A DNA stretch of 13,515 nt. Origin: Hyphomicrobiales bacterium. GTDB lineage: Bacteria; Pseudomonadota; Alphaproteobacteria; Rhizobiales; Devosiaceae. Location: assembly GCA_015487515.1 (NCBI GenBank), contig WFPQ01000300.1, positions 1-13,515 of the forward strand, given 5' to 3'. Position numbers and translations under genes: made by a program. Of the stretch, positions 1 through 6,529 are shown one piece after another (position 1 is the first letter of the stretch; every line of letters starts with the position of its first letter). The notes below the pieces were generated by a model. That model was not told the DNA's origin and ran no database searches. It saw nothing but the letters and a program-made list of their open reading frames with translations.

Positions 1-1227
1 CAGGAGACCCTGCTGGCTGACATCATGCCCACCATTGCCACCATTGATTATTCCATCAGGCATTTGCGCAAGTGGATGCGGGGAGAAAGAAAGCCGGTGC
101 AAATCCAGTTTTTTCCGGCCCGTAACCGCATCCGGTTACATCCCAAGGGGGTTGTCCTGGTAATTTCTCCCTGGAATTATCCGCTTTCACTTTCGATTCT
201 GCCCATGGCCAGCGCCCTTGCGGCCGGCAACCGGGTGATTTTAAAGCCTTCCGAGCTCACGCCCAGAACCTCTTCATTGCTGGAAAGGATTGTAATGTCA
301 GCCTTGCCTGCCGATCGGGCGCGGGTCTTTAATGGGGGCCCCGAACTCTCCTCCATGCTGACTTCCCTTGATTTTGATCATATCGTATTTACCGGTTCCA
401 CCCGTGTCGGGCGCGCTGTCATGCAGGCTGCCGCCAGCAACCTCACTCCCGTAACCCTTGAGCTTGGGGGCAAGTCCCCGGCCATTGTTCATGGGGATTT
501 TGACCTTTCCCTGGCTGCATACCGCATTGCCCGGGGCAAGCTGATAAATGCTGGCCAGACCTGCATTGCCCCCGATTATGTCTTGGTTCAAAGACAGGGG
601 ATCGATGAATTTGCCGGTCGTTTCAGGGAAGCTGTCCGGCATCTTTATCCGGAATTTTCAGGCAATGGAGATTATTCTTCCATAATCAGCCCGTCCCATT
701 TCAGGCGCCTCAATACCCTGCTTGACGATGCGGAGCAAAAGGGAGGCAGAGTAATCGCCCTTGATGCACAAGGCCGGCGCAGTTCGGGAAACCGCAAGCT
801 GCATCCTCACCTGGTACTTGATGTTTCCAGCCGGATGCAAATCGTTTCTGAGGAGATTTTCGGGCCGATCCTTTACGTGGTTCCCTATGACAGTCTTGAA
901 GAGGCCAGTGATTACGTCAATCGGCGCCCCCGGCCCCTTGCCCTTTATTATTTTGACAATGACAGGGCTCGGATCAGGGATTTTCTGGGCAGGACCATCT
1001 CCGGAACGGCGGCAGTCAATGATACCGTGTTGCAGTTTGTCCAGGAGTCCCTGCCCTTTGGCGGGGTTGGTGCCAGCGGCATGGGGGTTTGCCATGGTTA
1101 TGAGGGGTTCCGGGAACTTTCCCACGCCAGGCCGGTTTTTTACCAGGCAGGGATAAATGCCGGTTCCATGGTCTATCCCCCATATGGAAAGCTGTTCGAG
1201 CGGATCATGGGTTTCCTGCTGCGCTGA
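1..1227 (+). CDS. Aldehyde dehydrogenase, coniferyl-aldehyde-dehydrogenase-like (5' end missing)
   Basis: NAD(P)-dependent oxidation of an aldehyde to its carboxylic acid in the cytoplasm. The frame is open from base 1 and the residues before the first in-window ATG (base 25) already read like family sequence (ETLLADIMPT), so the gene starts upstream and ATG 25 is internal. 408 codons are present; the family is usually about 470-480 residues, so roughly 60-75 N-terminal residues are missing. Visible motifs: PWNYPL (cofactor site and catalytic Asn), FTGSTRVGR (Rossmann loop), LELGGKSP with the general-base Glu at codon 154, and NAGQTCIAPDY with the nucleophilic Cys at codon 188. EEIFGPIL and the C-terminal PFGGVGASGMG are also present. 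The HLRKWM stretch near the N terminus and the overall pattern resemble coniferyl aldehyde dehydrogenases. The family is secure; the exact aldehyde is not. The gene ends in TGA and is followed by a long gap, so it is probably not cotranscribed with the next gene. Confidence 0.93.
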   Translation, partial: QETLLADIMPTIATIDYSIRHLRKWMRGERKPVQIQFFPARNRIRLHPKGVVLVISPWNYPLSLSILPMASALAAGNRVILKPSELTPRTSSLLERIVMSALPADRARVFNGGPELSSMLTSLDFDHIVFTGSTRVGRAVMQAAASNLTPVTLELGGKSPAIVHGDFDLSLAAYRIARGKLINAGQTCIAPDYVLVQRQGIDEFAGRFREAVRHLYPEFSGNGDYSSIISPSHFRRLNTLLDDAEQKGGRVIALDAQGRRSSGNRKLHPHLVLDVSSRMQIVSEEIFGPILYVVPYDSLEEASDYVNRRPRPLALYYFDNDRARIRDFLGRTISGTAAVNDTVLQFVQESLPFGGVGASGMGVCHGYEGFRELSHARPVFYQAGINAGSMVYPPYGKLFERIMGFLLR

Positions 1228-1475
1228 GGCCCTGGCGCCAGAAATCACCGGGGTCCCGGATCAGGGCAAAGGCCATCCCTTGTTGTTCAGGCCGTTTCCG
1301 GTTTCCTGAAATTTTGCGTTTTCTTTCACCGGATTCTTGATCGATGGGGTTCGGGCATGCATTGTGAGTGCCTTCCATTGAAAAAATGCATTGGGCCCTT
1401 TCAACATTGCCGGTCCATTGATAGCCTGCCGGCCGGGGTCTGCTGGGAATTTTTTCGATCAGGGCGCTTTTGCCG

Positions 1476-1518
1476 GGAAATTTCCTGTTGTGGAAATGCT
1501 GTTGAAATGTTGTGGAAA
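1476..1518. repeat. GGAAATTTCC palindrome followed by three 11-bp direct repeats
   Basis: A perfect 10-bp palindrome, GGAAATTTCC (1476-1485), directly abuts three head-to-tail 11-bp units: TGTTGTGGAAA (1486-1496), TGCTGTTGAAA (1497-1507) and TGTTGTGGAAA (1508-1518). Units 1 and 3 are identical; unit 2 differs at two positions. The 11-bp period puts each unit on nearly the same face of the helix, as in binding sites of OmpR/PhoB-type response regulators. TTTCC (1481-1485) and GGAAA (1492-1496) can also pair as a short hairpin. The site lies about 125 bp upstream of the amidohydrolase start, so an operator role is plausible but inferred only. Confidence 0.6.
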
Positions 1519-1627
1519 CATGGGTTTGCTGATAACCAACCGGATGATTGAGGCCGTAAGGGAGGCGGGTAATGCTCTTTTGTGGCGGATGATCGCCATT
1601 CTGGAAAACGGGAAATCCTGGGAAAAC

Positions 1628-1633
1628 AAGGAG
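1628..1633 (+). promoter_or_regulatory. Ribosome-binding site of the M20 amidohydrolase
   Basis: AAGGAG, 10 nt before ATG 1644. It supports this start: the nearby ATGs at 1634 and 1637 are in another frame. Confidence 0.75.
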
Positions 1634-1643
1634 ATGATGAAAA

Positions 1644-2810
1644 ATGCCTATACTTAACCGGGCCGCAGAGCTCCACGAAGAGGTAACGGGCTGGCGCCGG
1701 GATTTTCACGCGAATCCCGAATTGCTGTATGATGTTCACGAAACTGCGGCCAAGGTGGCCGGACTGCTCAAGGAGTTCGGTGTTGATGAAATCGTTACCG
1801 GTATCGGCAAGACCGGTGTGGTCGGCATAATAAATGGCGGCAGGAATGACAGTGGCATCACCATCGGCCTGCGGGCCGACATGGATGCCCTGCCCATCAG
1901 GGAGGCAACCGGCAAACCCTATGCTTCCCGGGTCGATGGCCTGATGCATGCCTGTGGTCACGATGGCCATACCGCCATGTTGCTGGGGGCGGCCAAATAT
2001 CTCAGCGAGACCCGCAATTTCAATGGCCGGGTCGCCCTGATATTTCAGCCGGCCGAAGAGGGAGGGGCCGGTGGCAAGGCCATGGTCGATGACGGCTTGA
2101 TGGATCGTTTTGACATAAGGGAAGTATATGGCATGCACAATGCCCCCACCATTCCCATAGGCAGCTTTGCCACCCGTGAGGGGGCCATGCTTGCCTCGGT
2201 TGATCAGCTCGATATAGTCGTGACCGGGGTCGGGGGCCATGCGGCCATGCCCCATAATTGTGCAGATCCGATTCTGGCCGCTTCGGCCATTGTCCAGTCC
2301 ATCCAGTCCATTGTCTCGCGCAATGTCGACCCCATAGGCTCGATAGTGGTTTCCATCACCAGGTTCGAGGCCGGGGATGCCTATAATGTCATCCCTGCCA
2401 CGGCAAGGCTCTGCGGAACCGTGAGAAGTCTTGACGAAAGCTTGCGCGACCTGGCCGAAAAGCGCCTGGGCGAGATGGTCGAACACGTGGCAAGGGCCCA
2501 TGGCTGTACTGCCGAACTGACCTATGAACGGCAATATCCCACCACGGTCAATCACCGGGAACAGGTTCATTTTGCCGCTGACGTTGCCAGGTCCCTGGCA
2601 GGGGACGCGAATGTGGAAATCAATACGCCCCAGGTCATGGGGGGAGAGGATTTTTCCTTCATGCTCCAGGCCCGCCCCGGGGCCTTTGTCTATATTGGCA
2701 ATGGGGACAGCGCCGGTCTGCATCATCCCGAATATGATTTCAACGACGAGGCAATCCCCCATGGAATCTCTTTCTTCGCGGAACTGGTTCGCAAAGCCAT
2801 GCCCCTGTGA
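1644..2810 (+). CDS. M20D-family amidohydrolase (hippurate hydrolase / N-acyl-amino-acid hydrolase type)
   Basis: A metal-dependent cytoplasmic amidohydrolase of peptidase family M20D, which cleaves the amide bond of N-acylated or N-aroylated amino acids such as hippurate or indoleacetyl-amino acids. The 388 residues match the family length. Motifs: WRRDFHANPE near the N terminus, GLRADMDALPI, and HACGHDGHTAMLLGAA with metal-binding Cys104 and His106. These are followed by QPAEEGGAGG with Glu138/Glu139, GMHNAP with His165, and near the end GLHHPEYDFND with His360/His361. The central dimerisation (lid) domain lies between the two halves of the catalytic domain, and all expected metal ligands are present. 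There is no signal peptide. The gene sits 164 bp upstream of a peptide-type ABC importer on the same strand, suggesting that it acts on an imported substrate. hipO/amaA-type naming is possible but the substrate cannot be read from the sequence. Confidence 0.93.
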   Translation: MPILNRAAELHEEVTGWRRDFHANPELLYDVHETAAKVAGLLKEFGVDEIVTGIGKTGVVGIINGGRNDSGITIGLRADMDALPIREATGKPYASRVDGLMHACGHDGHTAMLLGAAKYLSETRNFNGRVALIFQPAEEGGAGGKAMVDDGLMDRFDIREVYGMHNAPTIPIGSFATREGAMLASVDQLDIVVTGVGGHAAMPHNCADPILAASAIVQSIQSIVSRNVDPIGSIVVSITRFEAGDAYNVIPATARLCGTVRSLDESLRDLAEKRLGEMVEHVARAHGCTAELTYERQYPTTVNHREQVHFAADVARSLAGDANVEINTPQVMGGEDFSFMLQARPGAFVYIGNGDSAGLHHPEYDFNDEAIPHGISFFAELVRKAMPL

Positions 2811-2871
2811 TATAAGGATCTGATGCGGGCCCGGTTCTGCTGTTGGGAGGGCAGCCGGATACCGCGGTGTT

Positions 2872-2917
2872 GGTTGACAAAAATCAATCAACCGGTTAGT
2901 TAATAACGGTCAATCAA
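2872..2917 (+). promoter_or_regulatory. Probable promoter/operator with IHF-consensus match upstream of the importer
   Basis: A perfect TTGACA -35 hexamer lies at 2874-2879. The -10 is less clear: TAGTTA at 2897-2902 has 17-bp spacing, and TAATAA at 2901-2906 is closer to TATAAT but spaced 21 bp. Overlapping features are GGTTGA (2872-2877) against TCAACC (2888-2893) as an inverted repeat, the palindrome AACCGGTT (2890-2897), and TCAATCAA repeated at 2884-2891 and 2910-2917. AATCAACCGGTTA (2886-2898) fits the IHF consensus WATCAANNNNTTR exactly. IHF or repressor binding here is inference. Confidence 0.5.
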
Positions 2918-2959
2918 ATCCAGGAGCTTGCGCTAAAAAGACAGGCTGGTAAATTTGCT

Positions 2960-2965
2960 AGGGAG
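2960..2965 (+). promoter_or_regulatory. Ribosome-binding site of the peptide-binding protein gene
   Basis: AGGGAG, 9 nt before ATG 2975. It fixes the start just ahead of the signal peptide. Confidence 0.7.
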
Positions 2966-2974
2966 ACAAATCCA

Positions 2975-4579
2975 ATGAAGCTGAAATCGATTATCATCGC
3001 CGGCATGTCTGTGCTGGCCCTTGGGGGGCTGGCATTGCCGGCCGGTGCCCAGACCTTTAAGTTTGCTTTTCAGGCTGATGCCCAGTCCCTTGATCCGCAT
3101 TCCCTTAATGAAACATTTACCCTTGGTCTGCTCGGGAATGTTTATGAGGGGCTGATTTCCTATGACAAGGACATGAACCGGGTGCCGACCCTGGCCGTTG
3201 GCTGGGAGGTTCTTAGTCCGACGAAATGGCGTTTTGACCTGCGTCAGGGCGTAAAGTTTCAAAACGGCAATGACTTTACCGCCGAGGACGTGGTTTTCAC
3301 CTGGGAGCGCATGGGCTCTGAAGGCTCCGACCAGAAGGCTCTGGCCGGTCTGATTGAAAACATTACCATCATTGATGACTATACCATTGAAATAGACACA
3401 CCGATTCCAAACCCCACATTGCTCAATGACCTGGTGACCATGTATATCATGGACAAGGAATGGGCCGTGGCCAACAACGCGACCAAGTCATCCAGCCCTG
3501 CCGATGCCGGCCGTGATGGTTCCTATGCCACCACGAACGCCAATGGCACTGGTCCCTTCATGGTCGAATCCCGTCAGCCTGACGTGAAGACCGTTCTGGT
3601 CCGCAACGAAAACTACTGGGGTAACGACAGTATAGCGACCAATGTTCAAAGGGTTGAATTCACTCCGGTCAGCCAGGCGGCAACCCGGGTCGCCGCCCTG
3701 CTTTCTGGACAGATCGACCTGGTTTATCCGGTTCCCGTCCAGGACTGGAACCGCCTTGGCAATGCCGACGGGGTCAGTGCCCTTACCGGCCCCGAGGCCC
3801 GCACCATCTTCCTGGGCATGGACCAGGCCCGTGACGAGTTGCTCTATTCCTCGGTAAAGGGGGCAAATCCCTTCAAGGATCCAAGGGTTCGTCACGCCTT
3901 TGCCTTTGCCATTGACATCAATGCCATCAGGGAAACCATAATGCGCGGTGCTGCCACGCCCTCCGGCCTGATGTGGGCCCCGCAGATCCAGGGTTATAAC
4001 GCCCAGGCCAATACGCCCCATCCCTTCAATCCTGACAAGGCAAGAAGCCTGCTGGCCGATGCCGGCTATCCTGACGGCTTTACCGTGACCATGGACTGTC
4101 CCAACGACCGCTATGTCAATGACGAGAAGATCTGTCAGGCGGTTGCCGGCATGCTGGCCAAGGTCGGGGTCACCATTGATCTTCTGGCCCAGCCCAAATC
4201 CCAGTATTTTGCCAAGGTTCTTGCCCAGGGCGGTTATGACACCTCGTTCTACCTGCTTGGCTGGACTCCCGGTTCCATGGATGTCTTTAACGTGTTCAAC
4301 AATCTCATTGCCTGCAGGAATGAGGAAGGAACCGTTGGTGGCTTCAATCTTGGCGGCTACTGCAATGAGCGCATAGATGAGCTTTCACGGATAATCGCCA
4401 GTGAAACCGACGTGGAACTGCGCCAGGCGGCCATTGATGAGGCGGCTCAGATCCTTAAGGATGAAGCAGGCTATATTCCCCTGTTCCAGCAGCCATTGTC
4501 CTGGGGCGTTCGCGACGGGGTTTCCGTTGCCCAGCGTGCCGACAATGTTCTGGATCTCAGAAACGTAGTGATGCCATAA
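2975..4579 (+). CDS. ABC transporter substrate-binding protein, family 5 (DppA/OppA type)
   Basis: The periplasmic receptor that captures the ligand, typically a di- or oligopeptide, and hands it to the permeases encoded downstream. Its 534 residues match the family. The N terminus is a clear Sec signal peptide: a short Lys-containing head, a hydrophobic core (residues 6-21), and a likely cleavage site AGA|QT after residue 25. The mature start (FAFQADAQSLDPHSLNE) is the classic SBP-family-5 opening. Other typical parts are VYEGLISYDKDMN, LAVGWEV, WRFDLRQGVKFQNGNDFTAEDVVFTWERM, and DPRVRHAFAFAIDINAI. The C-terminal part has YWGNDS, LLADAGYPDGFTVTM, GFNLGGYCNERIDEL, and IPLFQQPLSWGVRDGV. It is not a lipoprotein, because there is no lipobox Cys. 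Two permeases and a double ATPase follow on the same strand. Family 5 also includes receptors for nickel, haem, opines and other ligands, so 'peptide' is the default and not proven. Confidence 0.93.
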   Translation: MKLKSIIIAGMSVLALGGLALPAGAQTFKFAFQADAQSLDPHSLNETFTLGLLGNVYEGLISYDKDMNRVPTLAVGWEVLSPTKWRFDLRQGVKFQNGNDFTAEDVVFTWERMGSEGSDQKALAGLIENITIIDDYTIEIDTPIPNPTLLNDLVTMYIMDKEWAVANNATKSSSPADAGRDGSYATTNANGTGPFMVESRQPDVKTVLVRNENYWGNDSIATNVQRVEFTPVSQAATRVAALLSGQIDLVYPVPVQDWNRLGNADGVSALTGPEARTIFLGMDQARDELLYSSVKGANPFKDPRVRHAFAFAIDINAIRETIMRGAATPSGLMWAPQIQGYNAQANTPHPFNPDKARSLLADAGYPDGFTVTMDCPNDRYVNDEKICQAVAGMLAKVGVTIDLLAQPKSQYFAKVLAQGGYDTSFYLLGWTPGSMDVFNVFNNLIACRNEEGTVGGFNLGGYCNERIDELSRIIASETDVELRQAAIDEAAQILKDEAGYIPLFQQPLSWGVRDGVSVAQRADNVLDLRNVVMP

Positions 4580-4595
4580 CACTGTTCAAGAATTT

Positions 4596-4620
4596 CCCCG
4601 CCCCCTGTTCCGGGGCGGGG
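4596..4620 (+). terminator. GC-rich hairpin between binding-protein and permease genes
   Basis: CCCCGCCCC (4596-4604) pairs perfectly with GGGGCGGGG (4612-4620) around a 7-nt loop, 16 bp after the binding-protein stop. Only a broken T-rich stretch follows (GACTGCTTTTGATTTT), so this would be a leaky terminator or an mRNA-stabilising stem. Such stems are common after binding-protein genes and let the receptor be made in excess of the membrane subunits. Confidence 0.7.
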
Positions 4621-4645
4621 GACTGCTTTTGATTTTGGGGTATTC

Positions 4646-5614
4646 ATGCTTTTTTTCATAGGCAGGCGTCTTTATCAGGCCGCGTTGGTCATGCTTACGG
4701 TCGCTCTCGTGGCCTTTGCCATGTTCCAATATGTGGGTGATCCCGTTTCCAATCTTGCCGGTCAGGACACGACCGTGGCCGACCGGGAACTGCTCCGGGA
4801 GGCCCTGGGCCTTAATGACAGTGTCCTTGAGCAGTTTGGCCGCTTCATATTCAACGCGGTGCAGGGTGAGTTCGGCCAGAGCTACAGGATGCGGGTTCCC
4901 GTCAGCGACCTGATAGCCGAGCGGTTTCCCGCAACCCTTGAGCTTTCCCTGGTTTCGGCCCTGATAGCCCTTATCGTGGGCATTCCCATGGGGGTTTACA
5001 CGGCTCTGAGGCGCAACAGCTGGCTGGCGCGGAGCTTCATGACCCTTTCCCTGATAGGCATTTCCCTTCCCACCTTCCTGATAGGAATTTTTCTCATCCT
5101 GTTTTTCGGGGTCATATTGCAATGGTTGCCCACCTTTGGCCGCGGACAGGTCGTTGACCTTGGCTGGTGGACCACCGGGCTGCTCACGGCAAGCGGCTGG
5201 AAGTCCATGATAATGCCGGCCATTACCCTGGCCGTGTTCCAGATGACTCTCATCGTTCGCCTGATCCGGGCGGAAATGCTCGAGGTCCTGCGTACCGATT
5301 ACATAAAATTTGCCCGGGCCAGGGGCCTTACGGAGCGTTCCATAAGTTTTTCCCATGCCCTCAAGAATACCCTGGTGCCGGTGATAACAATAATCGGCCT
5401 GCAGATAGGTTCCCTGATTGCCTTTGCCATAATTACCGAAAGCGTGTTCCAGTGGCCCGGAATGGGCCTGTTGTTCATTCAGGCCATCGGCGAGGTCGAC
5501 ATTCCCATAATGTCCGCCTATCTCCTGTTGATCGGTTTTGTTTTCGTGCTCATCAACCTGATTGTCGATATTCTGTATTTTTCCATCGATCCCCGCCTGA
5601 GAGTTGAGCGATGA
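4646..5614 (+). CDS. ABC transporter permease, DppB/OppB type
   Basis: First inner-membrane subunit of the importer (BPD_transp_1 family), 322 residues, the usual size for DppB. The N-terminal part (MLFFIGRRLYQAALVMLTVALVAFAMFQYVGDPV) carries the first membrane helix, followed by the periplasmic loop typical of the group (DRELLREALGLNDSVLEQF). Further hydrophobic segments lie at about residues 98-118, 130-160, 190-210, 240-275 and 288-312. The EAA loop that docks onto the ATPase (RAEMLEVLRTDYIKFARARG) is at roughly residues 207-226. ATG 4646 is preceded by a weak TGGGG ribosome-binding site. The gene ends in ATGA overlap with the next permease, indicating translational coupling. Confidence 0.93.
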   Translation: MLFFIGRRLYQAALVMLTVALVAFAMFQYVGDPVSNLAGQDTTVADRELLREALGLNDSVLEQFGRFIFNAVQGEFGQSYRMRVPVSDLIAERFPATLELSLVSALIALIVGIPMGVYTALRRNSWLARSFMTLSLIGISLPTFLIGIFLILFFGVILQWLPTFGRGQVVDLGWWTTGLLTASGWKSMIMPAITLAVFQMTLIVRLIRAEMLEVLRTDYIKFARARGLTERSISFSHALKNTLVPVITIIGLQIGSLIAFAIITESVFQWPGMGLLFIQAIGEVDIPIMSAYLLLIGFVFVLINLIVDILYFSIDPRLRVER

Positions 5615-6525
5615 TCGATTCCCTGAGGCGGTTCTTTGCCGGTGACCTGTGGTGGAGTTTTCGCTCCTCCCCCATCGTGGTGCTTGCGGCCATGACCACG
5701 GTTTCGATGGTGTTTGCTTCCGTTTTTGCCAATTTCGTTGCCCCTTACGATATCTTTGACCTTACCCAGTTCAACCTCATGGACGGTCTTAAGCCCCCGT
5801 TCTGGATGGAGCGGGGCGAGATCGGCTTTCTGCTGGGCACCGACGACCAGGGCCGCGATGTGCTTTCCACCATTCTTTATGGCAGCCGGGTTTCGCTCAC
5901 GGTTGGTTTCTTTTCTGTCATATTTGCCATGCTCATAGGGATATTTGTTGGCCTGGTTGCCGGTTATTCCGGGGGCTGGATCGATGCGGTTCTCATGCGC
6001 ATTGCCGATGTTCAGCTTTCCTTTCCCGCCATTTTGATAGCCCTGCTGGTTGATGGCATCATCAGCGGCCTGTTGCCCGATCAGGCCCAGGGGGAACTGG
6101 CGATTTATGTTCTGATTGCGGCCATTTCCCTCAGCTTCTGGGTTCAATATGCCCGCACGGTGCGTTCTTCGACCATGGTGGAGCGCACCAAGGAATATGT
6201 GCAGGCGGCCCAGGTCATAGGTCTGCCCAAGCCATTGATCCTGTTCCGCCACATTCTGCCAAATGTCATGGGCCCGGTCCTGGTCATTGCCACCATTCAA
6301 CTGGCCCTGGCCATCATAACCGAGGCCACCCTCAGCTTTCTGGGGGTTGGCGTTCCCCCCACTTCTCCTTCGCTTGGTACCCTGATCCGGGTCGGAAACG
6401 ACTATCTGTTTTCCGGGGAATGGTGGATTACGGTCTTTCCCGGCCTGGCCCTGGTCATTCTGGTCCTTGCCGTCAACATATTGGGGGATTGGCTGCGTGA
6501 TGCTTTAAATCCCAAGCTGAGGTGA
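5611..6525 (+). CDS. ABC transporter permease, DppC/OppC type
   Basis: Second inner-membrane subunit, 304 residues. The start overlaps the stop of the previous permease by 4 bp (ATGA). The N-terminal region has the OppC-type first helix (about residues 24-48), then the characteristic LGTDDQGRDVLSTILYGSR motif at about residues 76-94. Several further membrane helices follow, and an EAA loop (EYVQAAQVIGLPKPLILFRH) lies at about residues 194-213. The motif TEATLSFLGVGVPP is diagnostic for DppC/OppC permeases. It should form a heterodimer with the DppB-type subunit. Its stop (6523-6525) sits inside the ribosome-binding site of the next gene, so coupling continues into the ATPase gene. Confidence 0.93.
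   Translation: MIDSLRRFFAGDLWWSFRSSPIVVLAAMTTVSMVFASVFANFVAPYDIFDLTQFNLMDGLKPPFWMERGEIGFLLGTDDQGRDVLSTILYGSRVSLTVGFFSVIFAMLIGIFVGLVAGYSGGWIDAVLMRIADVQLSFPAILIALLVDGIISGLLPDQAQGELAIYVLIAAISLSFWVQYARTVRSSTMVERTKEYVQAAQVIGLPKPLILFRHILPNVMGPVLVIATIQLALAIITEATLSFLGVGVPPTSPSLGTLIRVGNDYLFSGEWWITVFPGLALVILVLAVNILGDWLRDALNPKLR
6519..6525 (+). promoter_or_regulatory. Ribosome-binding site of the double ATPase gene
   Basis: GAGGTGA overlaps the permease stop codon and lies 4 nt before ATG 6530. It favours ATG 6530 over the TTG immediately upstream at 6527. Confidence 0.6.
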
Positions 6526-6529
6526 GTTG

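Larger units (their letters stand above)
1228..1643. other. Intergenic region between ALDH and amidohydrolase genes
   Basis: 416 bp without a convincing gene. Just after the ALDH stop are two tight GC dyads, CTGGCGCCAG at 1232-1241 and CCGGG/CCCGG at 1248-1259. Neither is followed by a T run, so they are poor terminator candidates. The notable content is the repeat cluster at 1476-1518, listed separately. No confident -35/-10 pair was found. The leader of the amidohydrolase gene ends with a good ribosome-binding site at 1628-1633. Confidence 0.7.
2811..2974. other. Intergenic region between amidohydrolase and ABC transporter genes
   Basis: 164 bp. The left part (2811-2870) shows only an imperfect CCGG/CTGC dyad and no T-tract terminator. 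The right part is AT-rich and holds promoter-like and protein-binding-like signals at 2872-2917, listed separately, followed by the ribosome-binding site AGGGAG at 2960-2965. Confidence 0.65.

Noticed and set aside
1232..1259. Terminator after the aldehyde dehydrogenase gene
   Set aside because: The dyads have no or two-base loops and no following T run.
1391..1657. Small plus-strand frame overlapping the amidohydrolase start by 14 bp
   Set aside because: No recognisable motif, no good ribosome-binding site, and a Cys-rich odd composition. The frame runs through the 11-bp repeat cluster, which better explains the region.
1401..2891. 496-codon open frame on the minus strand over the amidohydrolase gene
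   Set aside because: It mirrors a gene with complete M20D motifs, has a Gly/His/Pro-heavy composition without recognisable domains, and no ribosome-binding site. Long antisense frames are expected in GC-rich genes.
6527..6529. TTG start for the double ATPase
   Set aside because: An ATG follows immediately at 6530 with better spacing from GAGGTGA.
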